Origin: Deltaproteobacteria bacterium RBG_13_43_22
Lineage (GTDB): Bacteria; Desulfobacterota; RBG-13-43-22
Direction of reading: 5' to 3'
Assembly (NCBI GenBank): GCA_001797675.1
Contig: MGQB01000015.1
Span: forward strand, 83,454 to 147,453
Length of the DNA: 64,000 nucleotides
Shown here: positions 26,691 through 37,364 of the stretch, piece after piece
How the letters are laid out: each line of letters starts with the position of its first letter
How positions within the stretch are numbered: the first letter of the stretch is position 1
Position numbers and translations under genes: made by a program
Notes under the pieces: model-generated
What the model was told of the DNA's origin: nothing
The model's database searches: none
What the model saw: the letters and a program-made list of their open reading frames with translations, nothing else

Positions 26691-28433
26691 TTATTCCACA
26701 AAGGACTTCAACCGTTTGCTTCGGCTGGGGTGGCGTAATTTCCGCAGGGCCTTGGCCTCGATCTGCCGGATCCGCTCCCGGGTAACATCAAAATCACGGC
26801 CCACTTCTTCGAGAGTATGGTCGGCCCTTTCCCCGATGCCGAAGCGCATCCGCAGAACCTTCTCTTCCCTCGGGGTCAAGGTGGACAAAACCCGTTGGGT
26901 CTGCTCGGACAGATTCAACCGGATCACGGCCTCGGAAGGAGACAATATCTTTTTGTCTTCGATAAAATCCCGAAGATGACTGTCTTCCTCTTCCCCGATC
27001 GGGGTCTCCAACGAAATAGGCTCTTTGGCGATCTTCAAAACCTTTCGAACCTTATCCAGAGGAAATTCCATACGATCGGCAATTTCTTCAGGCGTCGGCT
27101 CCCGCCCCAATTCCTGAACAAGATAACGGGCGGTCCGTATCAATTTGTTGATGGTTTCGATCATATGAACCGGAATGCGGATCGTGCGGGCCTGATCGGC
27201 GATGGCCCGGGTAATAGCCTGCCGGACCCACCAGGTGGCATAAGTACTGAATTTATAACCCCGTTGATACTCGAATTTATCAACGGCCTTCATCAACCCG
27301 ATATTGCCTTCCTGGATCAAGTCCAGAAACTGAAGACCGCGGTTGGTATATTTCTTGGCAATGCTGACCACCAGCCGCAAGTTGGCTTCGATTAATTCGG
27401 CCTTGGCATCCCGTGCTTTCATTTCTCCCTCATCCACTTGTCTGATAATCCTCTTGAGGGCCTTGGAGGTCATCTTGGATTCCTGCTCCACCCTTCGTAT
27501 CTTCCGTTCCCCGTTACGAATCTTTTTATCGATCTCCAGTAGAATATCCTTATGTAAGCCGGTCTGGCGGGTCAGGGACCTGGCCTGGCCGTCCTTTTTT
27601 AACTTCCGGAGGGCTTTCTTCAGATCCGTCAGGGCCAGACGGGTTTTATCCGCGCATTCACCGATCTCCCGTTCCCCTTTTTCGACTCGATCGGCAAATC
27701 CTTTCAGCTTGTTAATAATACGATCGATCTGCCGCTTATCCAAACGAAGCTCTTTGAGCCCTTCCACGATTAACGATTTATTTGCTTCAATCTTGTCTCG
27801 ATGTTTCTTTCTGCGGGGAAGAGGGAGATCATTGCTCAATTTCTCTTGGAGTTTTCTGTTTTTTTCATAAAGTTCGGCCACCTCGGCAAAAAGTTTAAGG
27901 ACCTTATTACGATGGGCTTCCGTTTCAATAAAGGGATCCTCATCATCCATGTCTCTGACGATTTCTCTGAGTTTAATCACCCCTTGCTGAAACTTCTCCC
28001 CCAGCAAAAGGATTTCCTTGATCCCCACCGGCGATTCCAGAAGGGCATCAATGACTTCGTGTTTTCCTTCTTCGATTCTTTTGGCGATCTCCACCTCGCC
28101 CTCTCGGGTCAACAGAGAATAAAATCCCATTTCTTTTAGATACATTTTGACCGGATCATTGATTTTAATACCGATTTCCGGCCCCCATTTTAGTTCCTCT
28201 TCCTCCTCTTCGATACGATCTTCATCCACCTTCTCTTTGGCTCTGACCCGGGGGGCCCCTTCCAAAATCTGAATATCCGTCTCGTCAAACAGGTAGATCA
28301 TGTCGTCGATCGGTTCGGTGCCGACCAGTTCCGGGGGAAGGGAATCTTCGTTCTCTTCCAGATCCAGAAATTCCTTCTCCTTGGTCAGGGAAATCATTTT
28401 ATTGAGTTCATCCATCGTGCTGTCTTTGGTCAT
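26691..28433 (-). CDS. rpoD: RNA polymerase primary sigma factor (sigma-70)
   Basis: This is the principal sigma factor, 580 aa. After an acidic N-terminus come region 1.2 ([12 protein letters not shown], near 92-103) and a large non-conserved charged insertion. Region 2 includes [19 protein letters not shown] and [15 protein letters not shown], which recognise the -10 element. Region 3 follows, and region 4.2 is [19 protein letters not shown], which recognises the -35 element. It lies 10 bases after dnaG in the same direction, the classic macromolecular-synthesis arrangement. rpsU is missing from the usual dnaG-proximal position; yqeY is upstream instead. Confidence 0.97.
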   Translation of the reverse strand: MTKDSTMDELNKMISLTKEKEFLDLEENEDSLPPELVGTEPIDDMIYLFDETDIQILEGAPRVRAKEKVDEDRIEEEEEELKWGPEIGIKINDPVKMYLKEMGFYSLLTREGEVEIAKRIEEGKHEVIDALLESPVGIKEILLLGEKFQQGVIKLREIVRDMDDEDPFIETEAHRNKVLKLFAEVAELYEKNRKLQEKLSNDLPLPRRKKHRDKIEANKSLIVEGLKELRLDKRQIDRIINKLKGFADRVEKGEREIGECADKTRLALTDLKKALRKLKKDGQARSLTRQTGLHKDILLEIDKKIRNGERKIRRVEQESKMTSKALKRIIRQVDEGEMKARDAKAELIEANLRLVVSIAKKYTNRGLQFLDLIQEGNIGLMKAVDKFEYQRGYKFSTYATWWVRQAITRAIADQARTIRIPVHMIETINKLIRTARYLVQELGREPTPEEIADRMEFPLDKVRKVLKIAKEPISLETPIGEEEDSHLRDFIEDKKILSPSEAVIRLNLSEQTQRVLSTLTPREEKVLRMRFGIGERADHTLEEVGRDFDVTRERIRQIEAKALRKLRHPSRSKRLKSFVE

Positions 28434-28443
28434 AGGTTCTCCT

Positions 28444-30240
28444 TTATCCTTTTGAGGCGATAAGGATTTCTTTTCTCCTTTGGAGCAAGTCTTTTTTCAT
28501 AACCAACAGGGATCTCAACTCTTCGGTGATTCCTGATTTTTCTTTGGACCGGATCTCCCGGTAAAGGGCCTTTTCCTGCTGTTGTAATTGCCTCAATTGA
28601 ATCCGTTTGACCAGGTCGGACAAAAAAGTCTCTTCATCTTTTTGGTTGACAAAGACCCTGATGGCCAGAGCTGAAACCCGGTTTTTTAAAACCTGATCAT
28701 CAAGATGATTGAGTAAAAGCCCCGGATTGACTTCGCCTTGTTGCTGATAGGTTTTTTGCATGGCTTCATAGACGGCCCGGGCTTCCGGTGATTCGAAAAA
28801 ATCTTCTCGATCCTCATTTAAAAACAAGGAAGCGGCCCGGGGGATCCGCAGGATTGCCTCAATCATATGCCATTCCAGACCGGGGACTTGTTCCTCTTTT
28901 ATGGAATTTTGAATCCGGTCAACCCCCCGGCGAGGGGTCTTTGAATCCTTCAAGGATCTCCATAGAACCGATTCCGGAATTTTTAATTTCTCGCTAACCC
29001 AACCGGTATAATAAGCCCGTTCCACTTCCGAATTCAGAGCATTAAGGTGTGGAACCAACCGGTCTACTATCCGGGCTTGATCCTGGATCTGAGGTCTGAC
29101 CCCTTTGATCTGTTGATTAAAAAAGAAGGTCATCATAGGTTCAGCCTTTTCGATTTCGGCGGAAAATCGTTCAGACCCTACCTCAAAAAGATAACTGTCC
29201 GGATCGGTATTGGGAGGCAGAACCTTGATTCTGGCCGATACCCCTTCCTGTTGAAAAAGAGAGACACTTCTTAAAGCCGCCTGAATACCTGGGTTATCCC
29301 CGTCAAAAAGAAGGACCAGATCTTCAGCCATTCCTTTTAATTTTCGAATCTGAAAAGATCCCAATGCGGTACCCAGGGTGGCTACGGCCTGTTTGAACCC
29401 ATGTAAGTGTAAAGATAAAAGGTCAAAATAACCTTCCACGATGACCGCCTGATTAAGCTTTCGAATCATCGGGGTGGCTTGCGGAAGGCCGTACAGGACA
29501 CGCCCCTTATTAAAAACAGCCGATTCAGGAGAATTCATATACTTAGGGGTCTCCTCACCCAAAGCCCGTCCCCCAAAACCGATTACCCTTCTCTGTTCGT
29601 CAAGAATCGGGAAGATGAGCCGGTTCCTGAATCGATCATAATGACCGCCCTTCTCCTTTTTGATTACCAGACCTGATTGTTCTAATATGGAAATAGGAAT
29701 CTTTTTTTGGTTGGCAAAGGAGACCAGCCGGTCCCACCCTTCCGGGGCAAAGCCCAGGTAATAATCCTCGGCTATCTTAGGATTCATCTTTCGATACGTT
29801 AGATAGGCCCGAGCTTTTTGGCCTATTTTTTCTTTCATTAAAAGGTGATGGTAAAATTCAGCCGCCTGGGTATAAAGTTTGCGCAACTCTTCTTTAAGAG
29901 GTTGTCCGGCCTCGGAAGTCCTTTCTCCTGCTGAGGTTTTGGGCAAAGGGATACTTAAACGCTCGGCCAGCTCGCTCACCGCTTCGGGGAAATTAACATG
30001 GTGATATTGCATGAAAAAAGTAAAGACATTTCCTCCCAAACCACACCCGAAGCAATGAAAAATCTGCTTTTCTTCATTAACCATAAACGAAGGGGTCTTT
30101 TCCGGATGAAAAGGGCATAACCCCTGATAATTACGACCCGTCTTCTTTAAAGCAACAACCTCCGAAACAACATTAACCAGGTTGACCGCGTCTTTGATCT
30201 GGGCGATAAAGGATTCAGGAAAGAAAGAAGTCCTTGGCAT
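28444..30240 (-). CDS. dnaG: DNA primase
   Basis: This enzyme makes RNA primers at the replication fork. It has 598 aa from the chosen ATG. It has an N-terminal zinc-binding domain ([11 protein letters not shown] then CFGCG, about 40-65) and a RNA polymerase/TOPRIM core with [11 protein letters not shown] and [11 protein letters not shown]-terminal helicase-binding region holds the last 150 residues. The start [12 protein letters not shown] is set by homology to the conserved N-terminus; the frame stays open for 21 more codons upstream. rpoD follows after 10 bases. Confidence 0.96.
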   Translation of the reverse strand: MPRTSFFPESFIAQIKDAVNLVNVVSEVVALKKTGRNYQGLCPFHPEKTPSFMVNEEKQIFHCFGCGLGGNVFTFFMQYHHVNFPEAVSELAERLSIPLPKTSAGERTSEAGQPLKEELRKLYTQAAEFYHHLLMKEKIGQKARAYLTYRKMNPKIAEDYYLGFAPEGWDRLVSFANQKKIPISILEQSGLVIKKEKGGHYDRFRNRLIFPILDEQRRVIGFGGRALGEETPKYMNSPESAVFNKGRVLYGLPQATPMIRKLNQAVIVEGYFDLLSLHLHGFKQAVATLGTALGSFQIRKLKGMAEDLVLLFDGDNPGIQAALRSVSLFQQEGVSARIKVLPPNTDPDSYLFEVGSERFSAEIEKAEPMMTFFFNQQIKGVRPQIQDQARIVDRLVPHLNALNSEVERAYYTGWVSEKLKIPESVLWRSLKDSKTPRRGVDRIQNSIKEEQVPGLEWHMIEAILRIPRAASLFLNEDREDFFESPEARAVYEAMQKTYQQQGEVNPGLLLNHLDDQVLKNRVSALAIRVFVNQKDEETFLSDLVKRIQLRQLQQQEKALYREIRSKEKSGITEELRSLLVMKKDLLQRRKEILIASKG

Positions 30241-30392
30241 AGTTGGGTCCCAGTAAAATGAATATTCCCCGGCCGCCGATGGCGGGCAGGGAATATTCAA
30301 CACAGAGGAATCATGTTATTTAAATGAAACCTGAAGGGTTAAACAATCAAGAACCATAAACTTTAACCCCTTGGGTCAGACCATTGAATAAT

Positions 30393-30513
30393 GTCCCCTT
30401 TTGCCCAATCTCGGTGTCAGGTTCAAATTTCAATCCTCGAAATATTAGATATATTCCTGTGGTTGAAATTTTCACCTTCCTTGACCTTGACCAAAATTGA
30501 ACATTTTTCAAAG
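30393..30513. repeat. 121-bp dispersed repeat, copy 2
   Basis: This is the partner of 1919-2039, same length and orientation, lying between yqeY and dnaG. It shares the exact blocks TTGCCCAATCTC, CCTCGAAATA, ATTCCTGTGGTT and AAAATTGAACATTTTTCAAAG. The rest of the 351-base spacer 30241-30591 shows no gene. Confidence 0.8.
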
Positions 30514-30591
30514 GTCTCTGTAATCTTAATTCAGCTTAAATAAGGGAATCGCAATAGAGATCCCTTGGCTCTTCAGGAAGGATTTTTTCTC

Positions 30592-31041
30592 CTATGCGGA
30601 GGAAAGTCTTTGTTTGACAATGGCCTGAATCGCTTGCCCTTCTGCCCGACCGGCCAGCCGAGCCACAGCCGCTTTCATCACTTTACCCATATCTTTTATC
30701 CCGGAGGCTTTGAGATCCAGGATGATTTGATTGATACTTTCCTCCAACTCTTCGGGAGTAGCTTGTGTCGGCAGGAAGGCGGAAAAGATTTCTATTTCGG
30801 CCTTCTCTTTTTCCGAAAGGTCCGGACGCCCGCCTTTTTCAAATTGTTCAACGGCCTCTTTGCCTTGTCTTATTAATCCCTTAATTACAGAAAGGATTTC
30901 CGCATCTTCCAGTTTGCCGCGTCGTTCAACTTCTTTGTTTTTCAAGCCCGATCGAAGCATCCTCAGGGCTGAAAGCCTGGTTTTGTCTTGGGTCTTTAAG
31001 GCTATTTTGAATCCTTCATCAATTTCTTGCATTAAGCTCAT
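30592..31041 (-). CDS. yqeY: YqeY/GatB-domain-like protein
   Basis: This 149-aa protein of the GatB/YqeY family is related to the tRNA-binding tail of the amidotransferase GatB. Conserved segments are LRMLRSGLKNKEVE, IKGLIRQGKEAVEQFEKGGR and EIEIFSAFLPTQ, with VMKAAVARLAGRAEGQ at the C-terminal end. The family commonly lies near rpsU, dnaG and rpoD, as here. Its precise role is not established. The start is uncertain, because a GTG at 31047 is two codons upstream and neither has a strong ribosome binding site. Confidence 0.9.
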   Translation of the reverse strand: MSLMQEIDEGFKIALKTQDKTRLSALRMLRSGLKNKEVERRGKLEDAEILSVIKGLIRQGKEAVEQFEKGGRPDLSEKEKAEIEIFSAFLPTQATPEELEESINQIILDLKASGIKDMGKVMKAAVARLAGRAEGQAIQAIVKQRLSSA

Positions 31042-31111
31042 GGCCACGAAATCCGATAAAATATGTATAATCTTATAATTATAATATCAAATTTTGAATT
31101 GTCAAGAAAAA

Positions 31112-31858
31112 TTAAAATCCCCCTTGGGGGGTATTTTTTTTGAGCCAAGCGATCGCCTCGGCAAGATTTAATGAACCGCTATAAATGGCCCGACCGGTGA
31201 TCATCCCCGCCAGGCCACCGGCTGCCAAGGGGGCCAGGCTTTGAACATCCGCCAGGGTGGCAATACCCCCGGCCGCAATCACCGGAATCCGGGTGGCTTG
31301 GGTCAATCGGCGTGTGGAAGGGATCGATGGTCCTTTTTGGGTTCCATCCCGGGAAATATCCGTAAAAATGATCGCCCTTACCCCCCAGTCTTCGTAAGAT
31401 TTAACCAGATCAATGGGGTCCATTTCGGAAAGTTCCGTCCAGCCCTCCACCGCGATTCGATTGTCCCGGGCATCCAGGCTGACTATCACCTGACCCGGGA
31501 AAAGCCGGCAGACCTCCTGAACCAGTGAAGGTTCTTTTAAGGCCACCGTCCCTAAGATAACCTGAGCCAGTCCCAAGGACAGATAGCTTTCCACTGTTTT
31601 CAGATCCCGAATGCCTCCCCCAAGCTGGATCGGTACCGGTGCTGTTTTGACAATTTCTTTTATTATGGAACTATTGCGAGGGCCCTTTTCAAAAGCCCCA
31701 TCCAGGTCAATGATATGAAGGCGCTCGGCCCCCTGTTCGATCCATTGCCTGGCCATTTCCTGGGGATGATCGGAAAAAACGGTTTCGGTATCGGCTCGTC
31801 CTTCTCGGAGCCGGACGCACCGGCCGCCTTTTATATCTACTGCCGGGATTATAATCAT
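31112..31858 (-). CDS. hisA: Phosphoribosylformimino-AICAR isomerase
   Basis: This histidine biosynthesis enzyme carries out the Amadori rearrangement of ProFAR. It is a (beta-alpha)8 barrel of 248 aa. The catalytic Asp8 lies in AVDIKGG and the second in VSLDARD (near 128). Phosphate-binding loops are LGGGIRD and AAGGIATLADV. The usual histidine operon is split here: hisB lies upstream on the same strand, separated by an exported-protein gene and a REP-like spacer, and hisF and hisH are not seen. Confidence 0.95.
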   Translation of the reverse strand: MIIIPAVDIKGGRCVRLREGRADTETVFSDHPQEMARQWIEQGAERLHIIDLDGAFEKGPRNSSIIKEIVKTAPVPIQLGGGIRDLKTVESYLSLGLAQVILGTVALKEPSLVQEVCRLFPGQVIVSLDARDNRIAVEGWTELSEMDPIDLVKSYEDWGVRAIIFTDISRDGTQKGPSIPSTRRLTQATRIPVIAAGGIATLADVQSLAPLAAGGLAGMITGRAIYSGSLNLAEAIAWLKKNTPQGGF

Positions 31859-31985
31859 AAATAAAACAGTTCAAGGTTCAATGTTTAAAGTTCTCGTTTT
31901 ATAATATAGGGGTAGGGGGTTAAAAAAATTTTTACGGGTTTTTCAACCTTGATGGACTTGTGAAAAGTTAACTAAAGCCCATTTA

Positions 31986-32088
31986 CGTCATTCCCCTGAA
32001 GCTGGTCCTCGACCTAATCGGGGAAAGGGGATCCAGTGTTTTTAATTGGTTACGCAAAGTCCGGATTCCCGCCTGCCCGGGAATGACG
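31986..32088. repeat. REP-like palindrome with GTCATTCCC ends
   Basis: The outer ends GTCATTCCC and GGGAATGAC are inverted, with inner GGGATCCAGTG and GTCCGGATTCCCG parts. This resembles the widespread proteobacterial 'GTCATTCCCG' intergenic palindromes. It lies between hisA and the exported-protein gene, and a related shorter piece is at 37365-37427. Confidence 0.65.
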
Positions 32089-32124
32089 AATTTTGACGGA
32101 TTCATCAACGTTGAACCTTGAACT

Positions 32125-32790
32125 TTATTCCTCTCGAAGTGATTCAGCGGATGGAAAATCCTTTAGCATTTCCGTCAATCCCTGGCGGGAAAGCTCTTGA
32201 ACAGTGACCCAGCGCATTTTTCTCTTGATAAAGGAGTTCACCTCCAGGAGATTCTCCATAAGCGATTTCTGGGTTTCTGTCCACTGTGCCTTCCAGACCA
32301 GCTTGCCGTCTTTGACGTTTAGAAGATGAAGGTCAAAGGCTACCGAGGCCGGTTGTTGAACACCATAAGACGTTCCTTTTCTTTCTTGATAATGGAACAC
32401 GCTCCCCCAAAGCATATAATCCCACTTCATTTGGAGGCCAATAGTTTTCATCAGAATTAGAGGGTCTTTCTCGATCCCTTTGGACAGAAAGGTATTATAA
32501 ACCCCGTAAACCTGACCCGGATCAACAAAATCGAACCCTTTTCCCTTTTCCTGAATGAATTCCCATAACAAATGGGTCAGCGTTGACCTTGGATCCCCTT
32601 GAATCGGTCCGCTTTCCATGATATTCCCGCAGGATGGGCAACGAATGATCCCTTTGCCGTAACCCTCTTCCACTAAAAAAGGGGCGACGGCCAACCGCAC
32701 CCCTGCCCAGGCGACATCCGCCCAGATCATCAATGACAATCCTGCCGCTAAAATAAATAACAGAGTTACCCGGTTGAGACTTTTCTTCAT
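32125..32790 (-). CDS. Exported protein of unknown function, next to hisB
   Basis: This 221-aa protein has a Sec signal peptide (hydrophobic LLFILAAGLSLMIWADVAWA, cleavage after AWA near residue 29). The mature part starts VRLAVAPFLVEEG, a pattern seen in outer-membrane-associated LpoB/GNA1162-like nucleotide-binding-fold proteins. It also has one CPSC pair (near 51-54) that could bind metal or form a disulfide. The ATG overlaps the hisB stop by four bases (ATGA), so it is cotranscribed with a histidine gene to which it has no evident relation. I would not assign a function. Confidence 0.75.
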   Translation of the reverse strand: MKKSLNRVTLLFILAAGLSLMIWADVAWAGVRLAVAPFLVEEGYGKGIIRCPSCGNIMESGPIQGDPRSTLTHLLWEFIQEKGKGFDFVDPGQVYGVYNTFLSKGIEKDPLILMKTIGLQMKWDYMLWGSVFHYQERKGTSYGVQQPASVAFDLHLLNVKDGKLVWKAQWTETQKSLMENLLEVNSFIKRKMRWVTVQELSRQGLTEMLKDFPSAESLREE

Positions 32791-33392
32791 CCGAGGATCC
32801 CCTTGGTTGAACGAACCGAATTAAGACCTGTCTGAAACCGACCGGCTTCATCCATAGCCCGTCCAAAGCCTTTAAACATGGCTTCAATAATATGGTGTAT
32901 ATTTTCTCCGGCCAACACCTTTAAATGAAGGGTGATTCCGGCCCGGTTGACCAGGGCCTGAAAAAATTCCTTGATTAAGGCCGTATCAAAACCCTCCACC
33001 CGTACCTTACGCGGTTTCCAGTCATAGGACAGATAAGGACGCCGGGATATATCGACCGCAACCAAGGTCAGGGCCTCATCCATGGGCAGAAGGGAACTTC
33101 CGTAACGCTTAATTCCTTTTAAATCACCCCAACACCGGCTGAAGGCCTCTCCCAGACAAATACCGATATCTTCTACCGTATGATGAAACCCCACCTCGAT
33201 GTCCCCCTGGGCTTTCAAATCAAGATCAAAAAATCCATGATGGGTCATCAATTCCATCATATGGTTCAGGAAAGGAACCGGGGATTGTATTCGGCTTATT
33301 CCTTTACCATCCAGGATCAGTTTCAGCCGTATTTGAGTCTCCCGGGTCTCCCTGTTTACCTCAGCTCTTCGTAATTTTTTGGTATTCCTCAT
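32787..33392 (-). CDS. hisB: Imidazoleglycerol-phosphate dehydratase
   Basis: This histidine biosynthesis enzyme dehydrates IGP to imidazole acetol phosphate. It is the monofunctional form of 201 aa, manganese-dependent. The metal-binding motifs are HMMELMTHHGFFD, FHHTVEDIGICLGEA and IHHIIEAMFKGFGRA, in the expected tandem-fold order. The start MRNTKKLRRAEVNRET has AGGA 6 bases upstream; a start seven codons earlier is possible. It overlaps the exported-protein gene downstream. tRNA-Ala is about 90 bases upstream. Confidence 0.95.
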   Translation of the reverse strand: MRNTKKLRRAEVNRETRETQIRLKLILDGKGISRIQSPVPFLNHMMELMTHHGFFDLDLKAQGDIEVGFHHTVEDIGICLGEAFSRCWGDLKGIKRYGSSLLPMDEALTLVAVDISRRPYLSYDWKPRKVRVEGFDTALIKEFFQALVNRAGITLHLKVLAGENIHHIIEAMFKGFGRAMDEAGRFQTGLNSVRSTKGILG

Positions 33393-33483
33393 GGGTTCCT
33401 GTTCAAAGTTCAAAGTGGATGAACTCGGGAAAAAGGTCTAAAAACTTAAAGTTACCGCTTAACGCCTATTGCCTGTTTGTACT

Positions 33484-33559
33484 TGGTGGAGATGGGGGGG
33501 ATCGAACCCCCGGCCTGTACGTTGCGAACGTACCGCTCTCCCATCTGAGCTACATCCCC
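33484..33559 (-). tRNA. tRNA-Ala (CGC)
   Basis: The 76-base cloverleaf has an encoded CCA. Acceptor GGGGATG pairs with CATCTCC, giving the G3-U70 pair that defines alanine identity. The anticodon loop is TTCGCAA (anticodon CGC, reading GCG codons) and the T arm is GGTTCGATCC. Confidence 0.93.
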
Positions 33560-33572
33560 ACATAAATCGGGG

Positions 33573-33678
33573 TAAAAGGTCTAAGGTTTTAGGTTTTAAA
33601 ATAAAGAAAATTTATCTTAAAATCATGGGGTTAAATTTTTTTTCTTAATTCTGACTCCTGGATTCTGCATTCAGGATT
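33573..33678. repeat. Heptad-word tracts upstream of rpsT
   Basis: Two separate tracts without clear partner arms are present. One is GGTCTAA, GGTTTTA, GGTTTTA (about 33576-33596). The other is TTCTGAC, TCCTGGA, TTCTGCA, TTCAGGA (33649-33676). They show the same 7-base period as the intergenic hairpins. Confidence 0.5.
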
Positions 33679-33711
33679 ATTTCTTTTCATATATAAACTA
33701 TATCAAAAAAA

Positions 33712-33740
33712 TTGACAAATCATAAAAAATAAATTATATT
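33712..33740 (+). promoter_or_regulatory. Near-consensus sigma-70 promoter for rpsT
   Basis: A perfect TTGACA (33712-33717), a 17-base AT-only-like spacer and TATATT (33735-33740) lie 32 bases before the rpsT start codon. This is the strongest promoter match I see in the window and fits a ribosomal protein gene. Confidence 0.75.
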
Positions 33741-33771
33741 GTAGTTTTTATTCCTTTATGAGGAGGTTTCT

Positions 33772-34056
33772 TTGGCTAATCATCCTTCAGCCCTTAAAAG
33801 GGCCAAACAAAACAAAGTTCGCCGTTTAAAAAATGCGAGCATGAAATCCAGGATAAAAACAAAGGTTAAACAATACCTTCAAACCGTGGGGGCTTCCTCC
33901 CAAGAAACGGCGTCCCCGGCCCTGGTTCAGGCTGTTTCTTTGATTGATCGAGCCAGCTCCAAAGGCATTTTACATCAGCGGACAGCCTCTCGAAAAATTT
34001 CCAGACTTTCAAAAAAGCTCAATAAAATTTCCGGACAACCCGCCCCCCTGGCCTAA
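33772..34056 (+). CDS. rpsT: 30S ribosomal protein S20
   Basis: This is a primary 16S rRNA-binding protein of the small subunit, 94 aa, basic and helical. It begins ANHPSALKRAKQNKVRRLKN, the family hallmark. The start codon is TTG, with AGGAGG 6 bases upstream. E. coli rpsT also starts with UUG, where it contributes to autogenous control. It is monocistronic from its own promoter. Its TAA overlaps the lptE stop on the opposite strand. Confidence 0.96.
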   Translation: MANHPSALKRAKQNKVRRLKNASMKSRIKTKVKQYLQTVGASSQETASPALVQAVSLIDRASSKGILHQRTASRKISRLSKKLNKISGQPAPLA

Positions 34057-34583
34057 AAATTCTCCAGGATACCGTTATGGATCCGTTCGGAGAGATCCTG
34101 GGCAATTTTTTTAATCGCCTCCTCTTTATTCCGCTGGGTCTGGTTAGTGTCACTTGTAACCTTGTAGTTCTCATATCGCGACAGACTCTGGTTCTGCCAC
34201 AGAATCGTTTGATTATCGGATCGCCGGCAGGAAATCTCCAGGGTAACGGTCGCCTTTCTTTCCACAGCCTGACTTGTGCTGGCATAAGTGACTGAATCTA
34301 CAGCAATGGATTTAATTTTTCCACTGATATAGGCTTGGGCCTCCGATTCTGAAACGACTTTAAGGATTCGGCTCCGTGTAAATTCATAGATTAAGGCATT
34401 GGCAAAAACAACCTCTGCCCCTGATTCAATGGTTTCATTTGTAAAAACGGGGATGTATATGCTTTGGATATCCGGAGGCAAATTATTTACAGTTCCTCGA
34501 AAACCGTATCCGCATCCGAAGATAAAAAACAAGGCCAACGACCCGACAATGAGCCTGAAACCGTTTGGACGAATTCTTTTCAC
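34053..34583 (-). CDS. lptE: LPS-assembly lipoprotein LptE
   Basis: This outer-membrane lipoprotein plugs the LptD barrel and delivers lipopolysaccharide to the cell surface. It has 176 aa. The signal ends in a lipobox-like FIFGC (Cys24), followed by GYGFRG and VNNLPPDIQSIYIPVFTN, typical of the family, and TLEISCRRSDNQTILW. It follows leuS on the same strand, the conserved leuS-lptE order. It ends at TAG, the stop codons of lptE and rpsT overlapping tail to tail. Confidence 0.9.
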   Translation of the reverse strand: MKRIRPNGFRLIVGSLALFFIFGCGYGFRGTVNNLPPDIQSIYIPVFTNETIESGAEVVFANALIYEFTRSRILKVVSESEAQAYISGKIKSIAVDSVTYASTSQAVERKATVTLEISCRRSDNQTILWQNQSLSRYENYKVTSDTNQTQRNKEEAIKKIAQDLSERIHNGILENF

Positions 34584-34614
34584 GGATTTTCTCCTTTAGG
34601 TAGAAAATAGGGTT

Positions 34615-34705
34615 ATAGGATTCCGGGATTCGAGGGTTCAAGGGTTTTAACTTCCATGCCTTTCACTCCGCCGTGCGGTCCTTGGCCCCTTGAATCCTAA
34701 AGATT
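34615..34705. repeat. Word-repeat hairpin between leuS and lptE
   Basis: Words GGGATTCGA and GGGTTCAA on the left are matched by CCCCTTGAATCC on the right. The central part with CTTTCACTCCGCCGTGCGGT is the reverse complement of the centre of the repeat at 23310-23405. Confidence 0.7.
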
Positions 34706-34767
34706 ACTTTTCATGCTTCGTGGCGGCCCAAAGAGAAATGAGGCCTTAATACAAAAAACAACCTTGT

Positions 34768-37260
34768 TTATTTTACAACAATATTGACCAATTTCCTTTG
34801 AACCACAATGGTTTTGACCCATTTTTTTCCCTGAACCCATTCTTGAATCCGAGGCTGTTCCCAGGCTATTGTTTTGATTTCTTCCTCGGTAACCGAAGGC
34901 CCGACCGTAATCCTTGAACGGACCTTGCCGTTGACCTGGATAACGACCACCTGATCTTCTTCCATCAAGGCCTCAGGGTCCCAATCAGGCCAGGGCTGTT
35001 CATGGATACTCCTCTTTTTCCCCAGGACCTGCCAGAGTTCCTCACACACATGGGGTACGATGGGGGAAAGGAGGATTAGACCGGTTTCAATCGCTTCGGC
35101 CAACAGAGAATTTTTCATAGGATTCTCTCTCTCGTCGGCCTGAAATAGATAAAGGGCATTGACCAGTTCCATAACGGCGCTGATGGCTGTATTAAAATGA
35201 AAACGGTCTTCGATATCTTCCGTGACCTTTTTTATGGTCTGGTTTAATTTGATATATAGACTTCTACTTGAGCCGCTGATGGGAATATTATTTGGAGAAA
35301 GGGAGTTCCCCTGTATCTCATCTCGACAGTCCAAAACCAAATTCCAGAACCGATGGAGAAAACGGAAAGAACCTTCAACCCCTTGATCACTCCATTCCAA
35401 ATCCCGATCCGGCGGAGAAGCAAAAAGGCAAAAAAGCCGCACGGTATCGGCCCCATATTTTCTGATCAATTCATCGGGATCGACGACATTGCCTTTAGAC
35501 TTGGACATCTTGGCCCCGTCTTTGATCACCATTCCTTGGGTAAGCAGATTGTCAAAGGGTTCATCCACCTTCAGCCAGCCCAGATCCCTTAGGACCTTGG
35601 TAAAAAACCGGGAATACAACAAATGGAGGACCGCATGTTCAATACCGCCGATATATTGATCCACCGGCATCCAGTAGTCCACCCGGTTCGAATCCAAAGG
35701 CCCTTCAAGATAATCCGGACAGGCATAGCGGTCAAAATACCAGGAAGACTCTACAAAGGTGTCCATCGTATCGGTTTCCCGTCGTCCCGGACCCTGACAC
35801 TTCGGACAGGTGGTTTCCATAAATTCTTTAAGAAAAGGCAGGGGTGATCCGCCGGCCGGGGTGATTTCGGCCTCAAGCGGCAAGAGGACCGGCAAATCTT
35901 CTTCACGAACCGGGATTATCCCGCATCGGTCGCAATAAATCATGGGGATCGGTGCACCCCAGTACCGTTGCCTGGAAACCCCCCAGTCCCGCAGACGGTA
36001 TTGAACTTTTTCCCTGCCCTGCCCTTTTTCTTCCAAATATCGCGTGATGGTCTTTTTTACCTCTTCATTGTCCTGCCCGTCAAAAATGCCGGAGTTGATC
36101 AATCTCCCCGGTCCTTCATAGGCCTCTTGCATGTTTTCCGGGGTCAAGGGTTCTTCCCCATCCGGCTGAATAACCACCCTGAGCGGTAAACCATACTTGC
36201 GGGCAAATTCGAAGTCCCGCTGGTCGTGGGTAGGTACGGCCATGACCGCCCCGGTCCCGTATCCCATCAAAACAAAGTTGGCCACAAAGATGGGCATCTT
36301 CTCTTGGGTGAGCGGATTGATGCAAAAGGCTCCGGTGAAAACCCCTTCTTTCTCCAAATCGACATCCGAATCAGGACGGCGGTTCAGTCCTTGAACCTTT
36401 TTCACGAAGGCCTTGACCTTTTCTTCCTGGGGGGTGTTCAGACAGAGCTTCAGAGCTAACGGATGTTCAACCGCCAAACTCATAAAGGTGGCCCCAAAAA
36501 GTGTGTCCGGCCTGGTGGTAAAAACGGTCAATTCCCCGGATCCATCCTCCAGTGGAAAATCGATTTCCGTCCCAAAACTTTTTCCTATCCAATTACGCTG
36601 CATGGTCAGGACCTTTTCCGGCCATCCCGGCAGCTTTTCGCACCATTCCAATAATTCATCTGCGTATTGAGTGATCCGGAAGAACCACTGCTCCAATTCT
36701 TTACCTTGAACCGGACTATCGCAACGCCAGCATTGACCATCTCCCACGACCTGTTCGTTGGCTAAAACCGTTTGGCATTGATTGCACCAATTGACTAAAG
36801 ACCTGCGGCGATAGACCAGCCCTTTGTCCCACATCTTCAAGAAAAAAAGCTGTTCCCATTTATAATACGTTGGATCGCAGGTGGCCAATTCCCGGTCCCA
36901 GTCATAACTGAAACCCAGCCGTTTCAATTGGGTCCTCATGTAATGGATATTGTCATAAGTCCAGCGGGCCGGATGAACCTTGTTGGCTATGGCCGCATTT
37001 TCGGCGGGCATGCCGAAGGCATCCCATCCCATGGGGTGCAGCACATTAAACCCTCTCATCCGTTTATATCGGGCCACTACATCCCCGATAGTGTAGTTCC
37101 GTACATGACCCATATGGATCCTTCCCGAAGGATAAGGAAACATTTCCAGGAGATAATATTTTCGCCTGGTCGGATTCTCGACCACCCGAAAGGGCTTGTC
37201 CTGCTCCCACCGGGCCTGCCATTTAATCTCGATAGGATGTGGATTATATTTTTCTTTCAT
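34768..37260 (-). CDS. leuS: Leucyl-tRNA synthetase
   Basis: This class I synthetase for tRNA-Leu has 830 aa, typical bacterial length. HMGH (in [15 protein letters not shown]) lies near residue 49. A zinc-binding region carries CNQC ... CWRC. The editing CP1 domain has [14 protein letters not shown] and [24 protein letters not shown] occurs in [15 protein letters not shown] near 577. The C-terminal VQVNGKVR segment is present. lptE lies downstream and nusB upstream, the usual order in this group. Confidence 0.97.
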   Translation of the reverse strand: MKEKYNPHPIEIKWQARWEQDKPFRVVENPTRRKYYLLEMFPYPSGRIHMGHVRNYTIGDVVARYKRMRGFNVLHPMGWDAFGMPAENAAIANKVHPARWTYDNIHYMRTQLKRLGFSYDWDRELATCDPTYYKWEQLFFLKMWDKGLVYRRRSLVNWCNQCQTVLANEQVVGDGQCWRCDSPVQGKELEQWFFRITQYADELLEWCEKLPGWPEKVLTMQRNWIGKSFGTEIDFPLEDGSGELTVFTTRPDTLFGATFMSLAVEHPLALKLCLNTPQEEKVKAFVKKVQGLNRRPDSDVDLEKEGVFTGAFCINPLTQEKMPIFVANFVLMGYGTGAVMAVPTHDQRDFEFARKYGLPLRVVIQPDGEEPLTPENMQEAYEGPGRLINSGIFDGQDNEEVKKTITRYLEEKGQGREKVQYRLRDWGVSRQRYWGAPIPMIYCDRCGIIPVREEDLPVLLPLEAEITPAGGSPLPFLKEFMETTCPKCQGPGRRETDTMDTFVESSWYFDRYACPDYLEGPLDSNRVDYWMPVDQYIGGIEHAVLHLLYSRFFTKVLRDLGWLKVDEPFDNLLTQGMVIKDGAKMSKSKGNVVDPDELIRKYGADTVRLFCLFASPPDRDLEWSDQGVEGSFRFLHRFWNLVLDCRDEIQGNSLSPNNIPISGSSRSLYIKLNQTIKKVTEDIEDRFHFNTAISAVMELVNALYLFQADERENPMKNSLLAEAIETGLILLSPIVPHVCEELWQVLGKKRSIHEQPWPDWDPEALMEEDQVVVIQVNGKVRSRITVGPSVTEEEIKTIAWEQPRIQEWVQGKKWVKTIVVQRKLVNIVVK

Positions 37261-37364
37261 AAATTAATGGGATCCTGCATTTAAAAACGATTTATTTGGT
37301 CTGTCGCAGAAATTTAACAGGCAGCCGTTCCGGTCCCGTATCGAGCCGGGAAAAACCCCATCAG

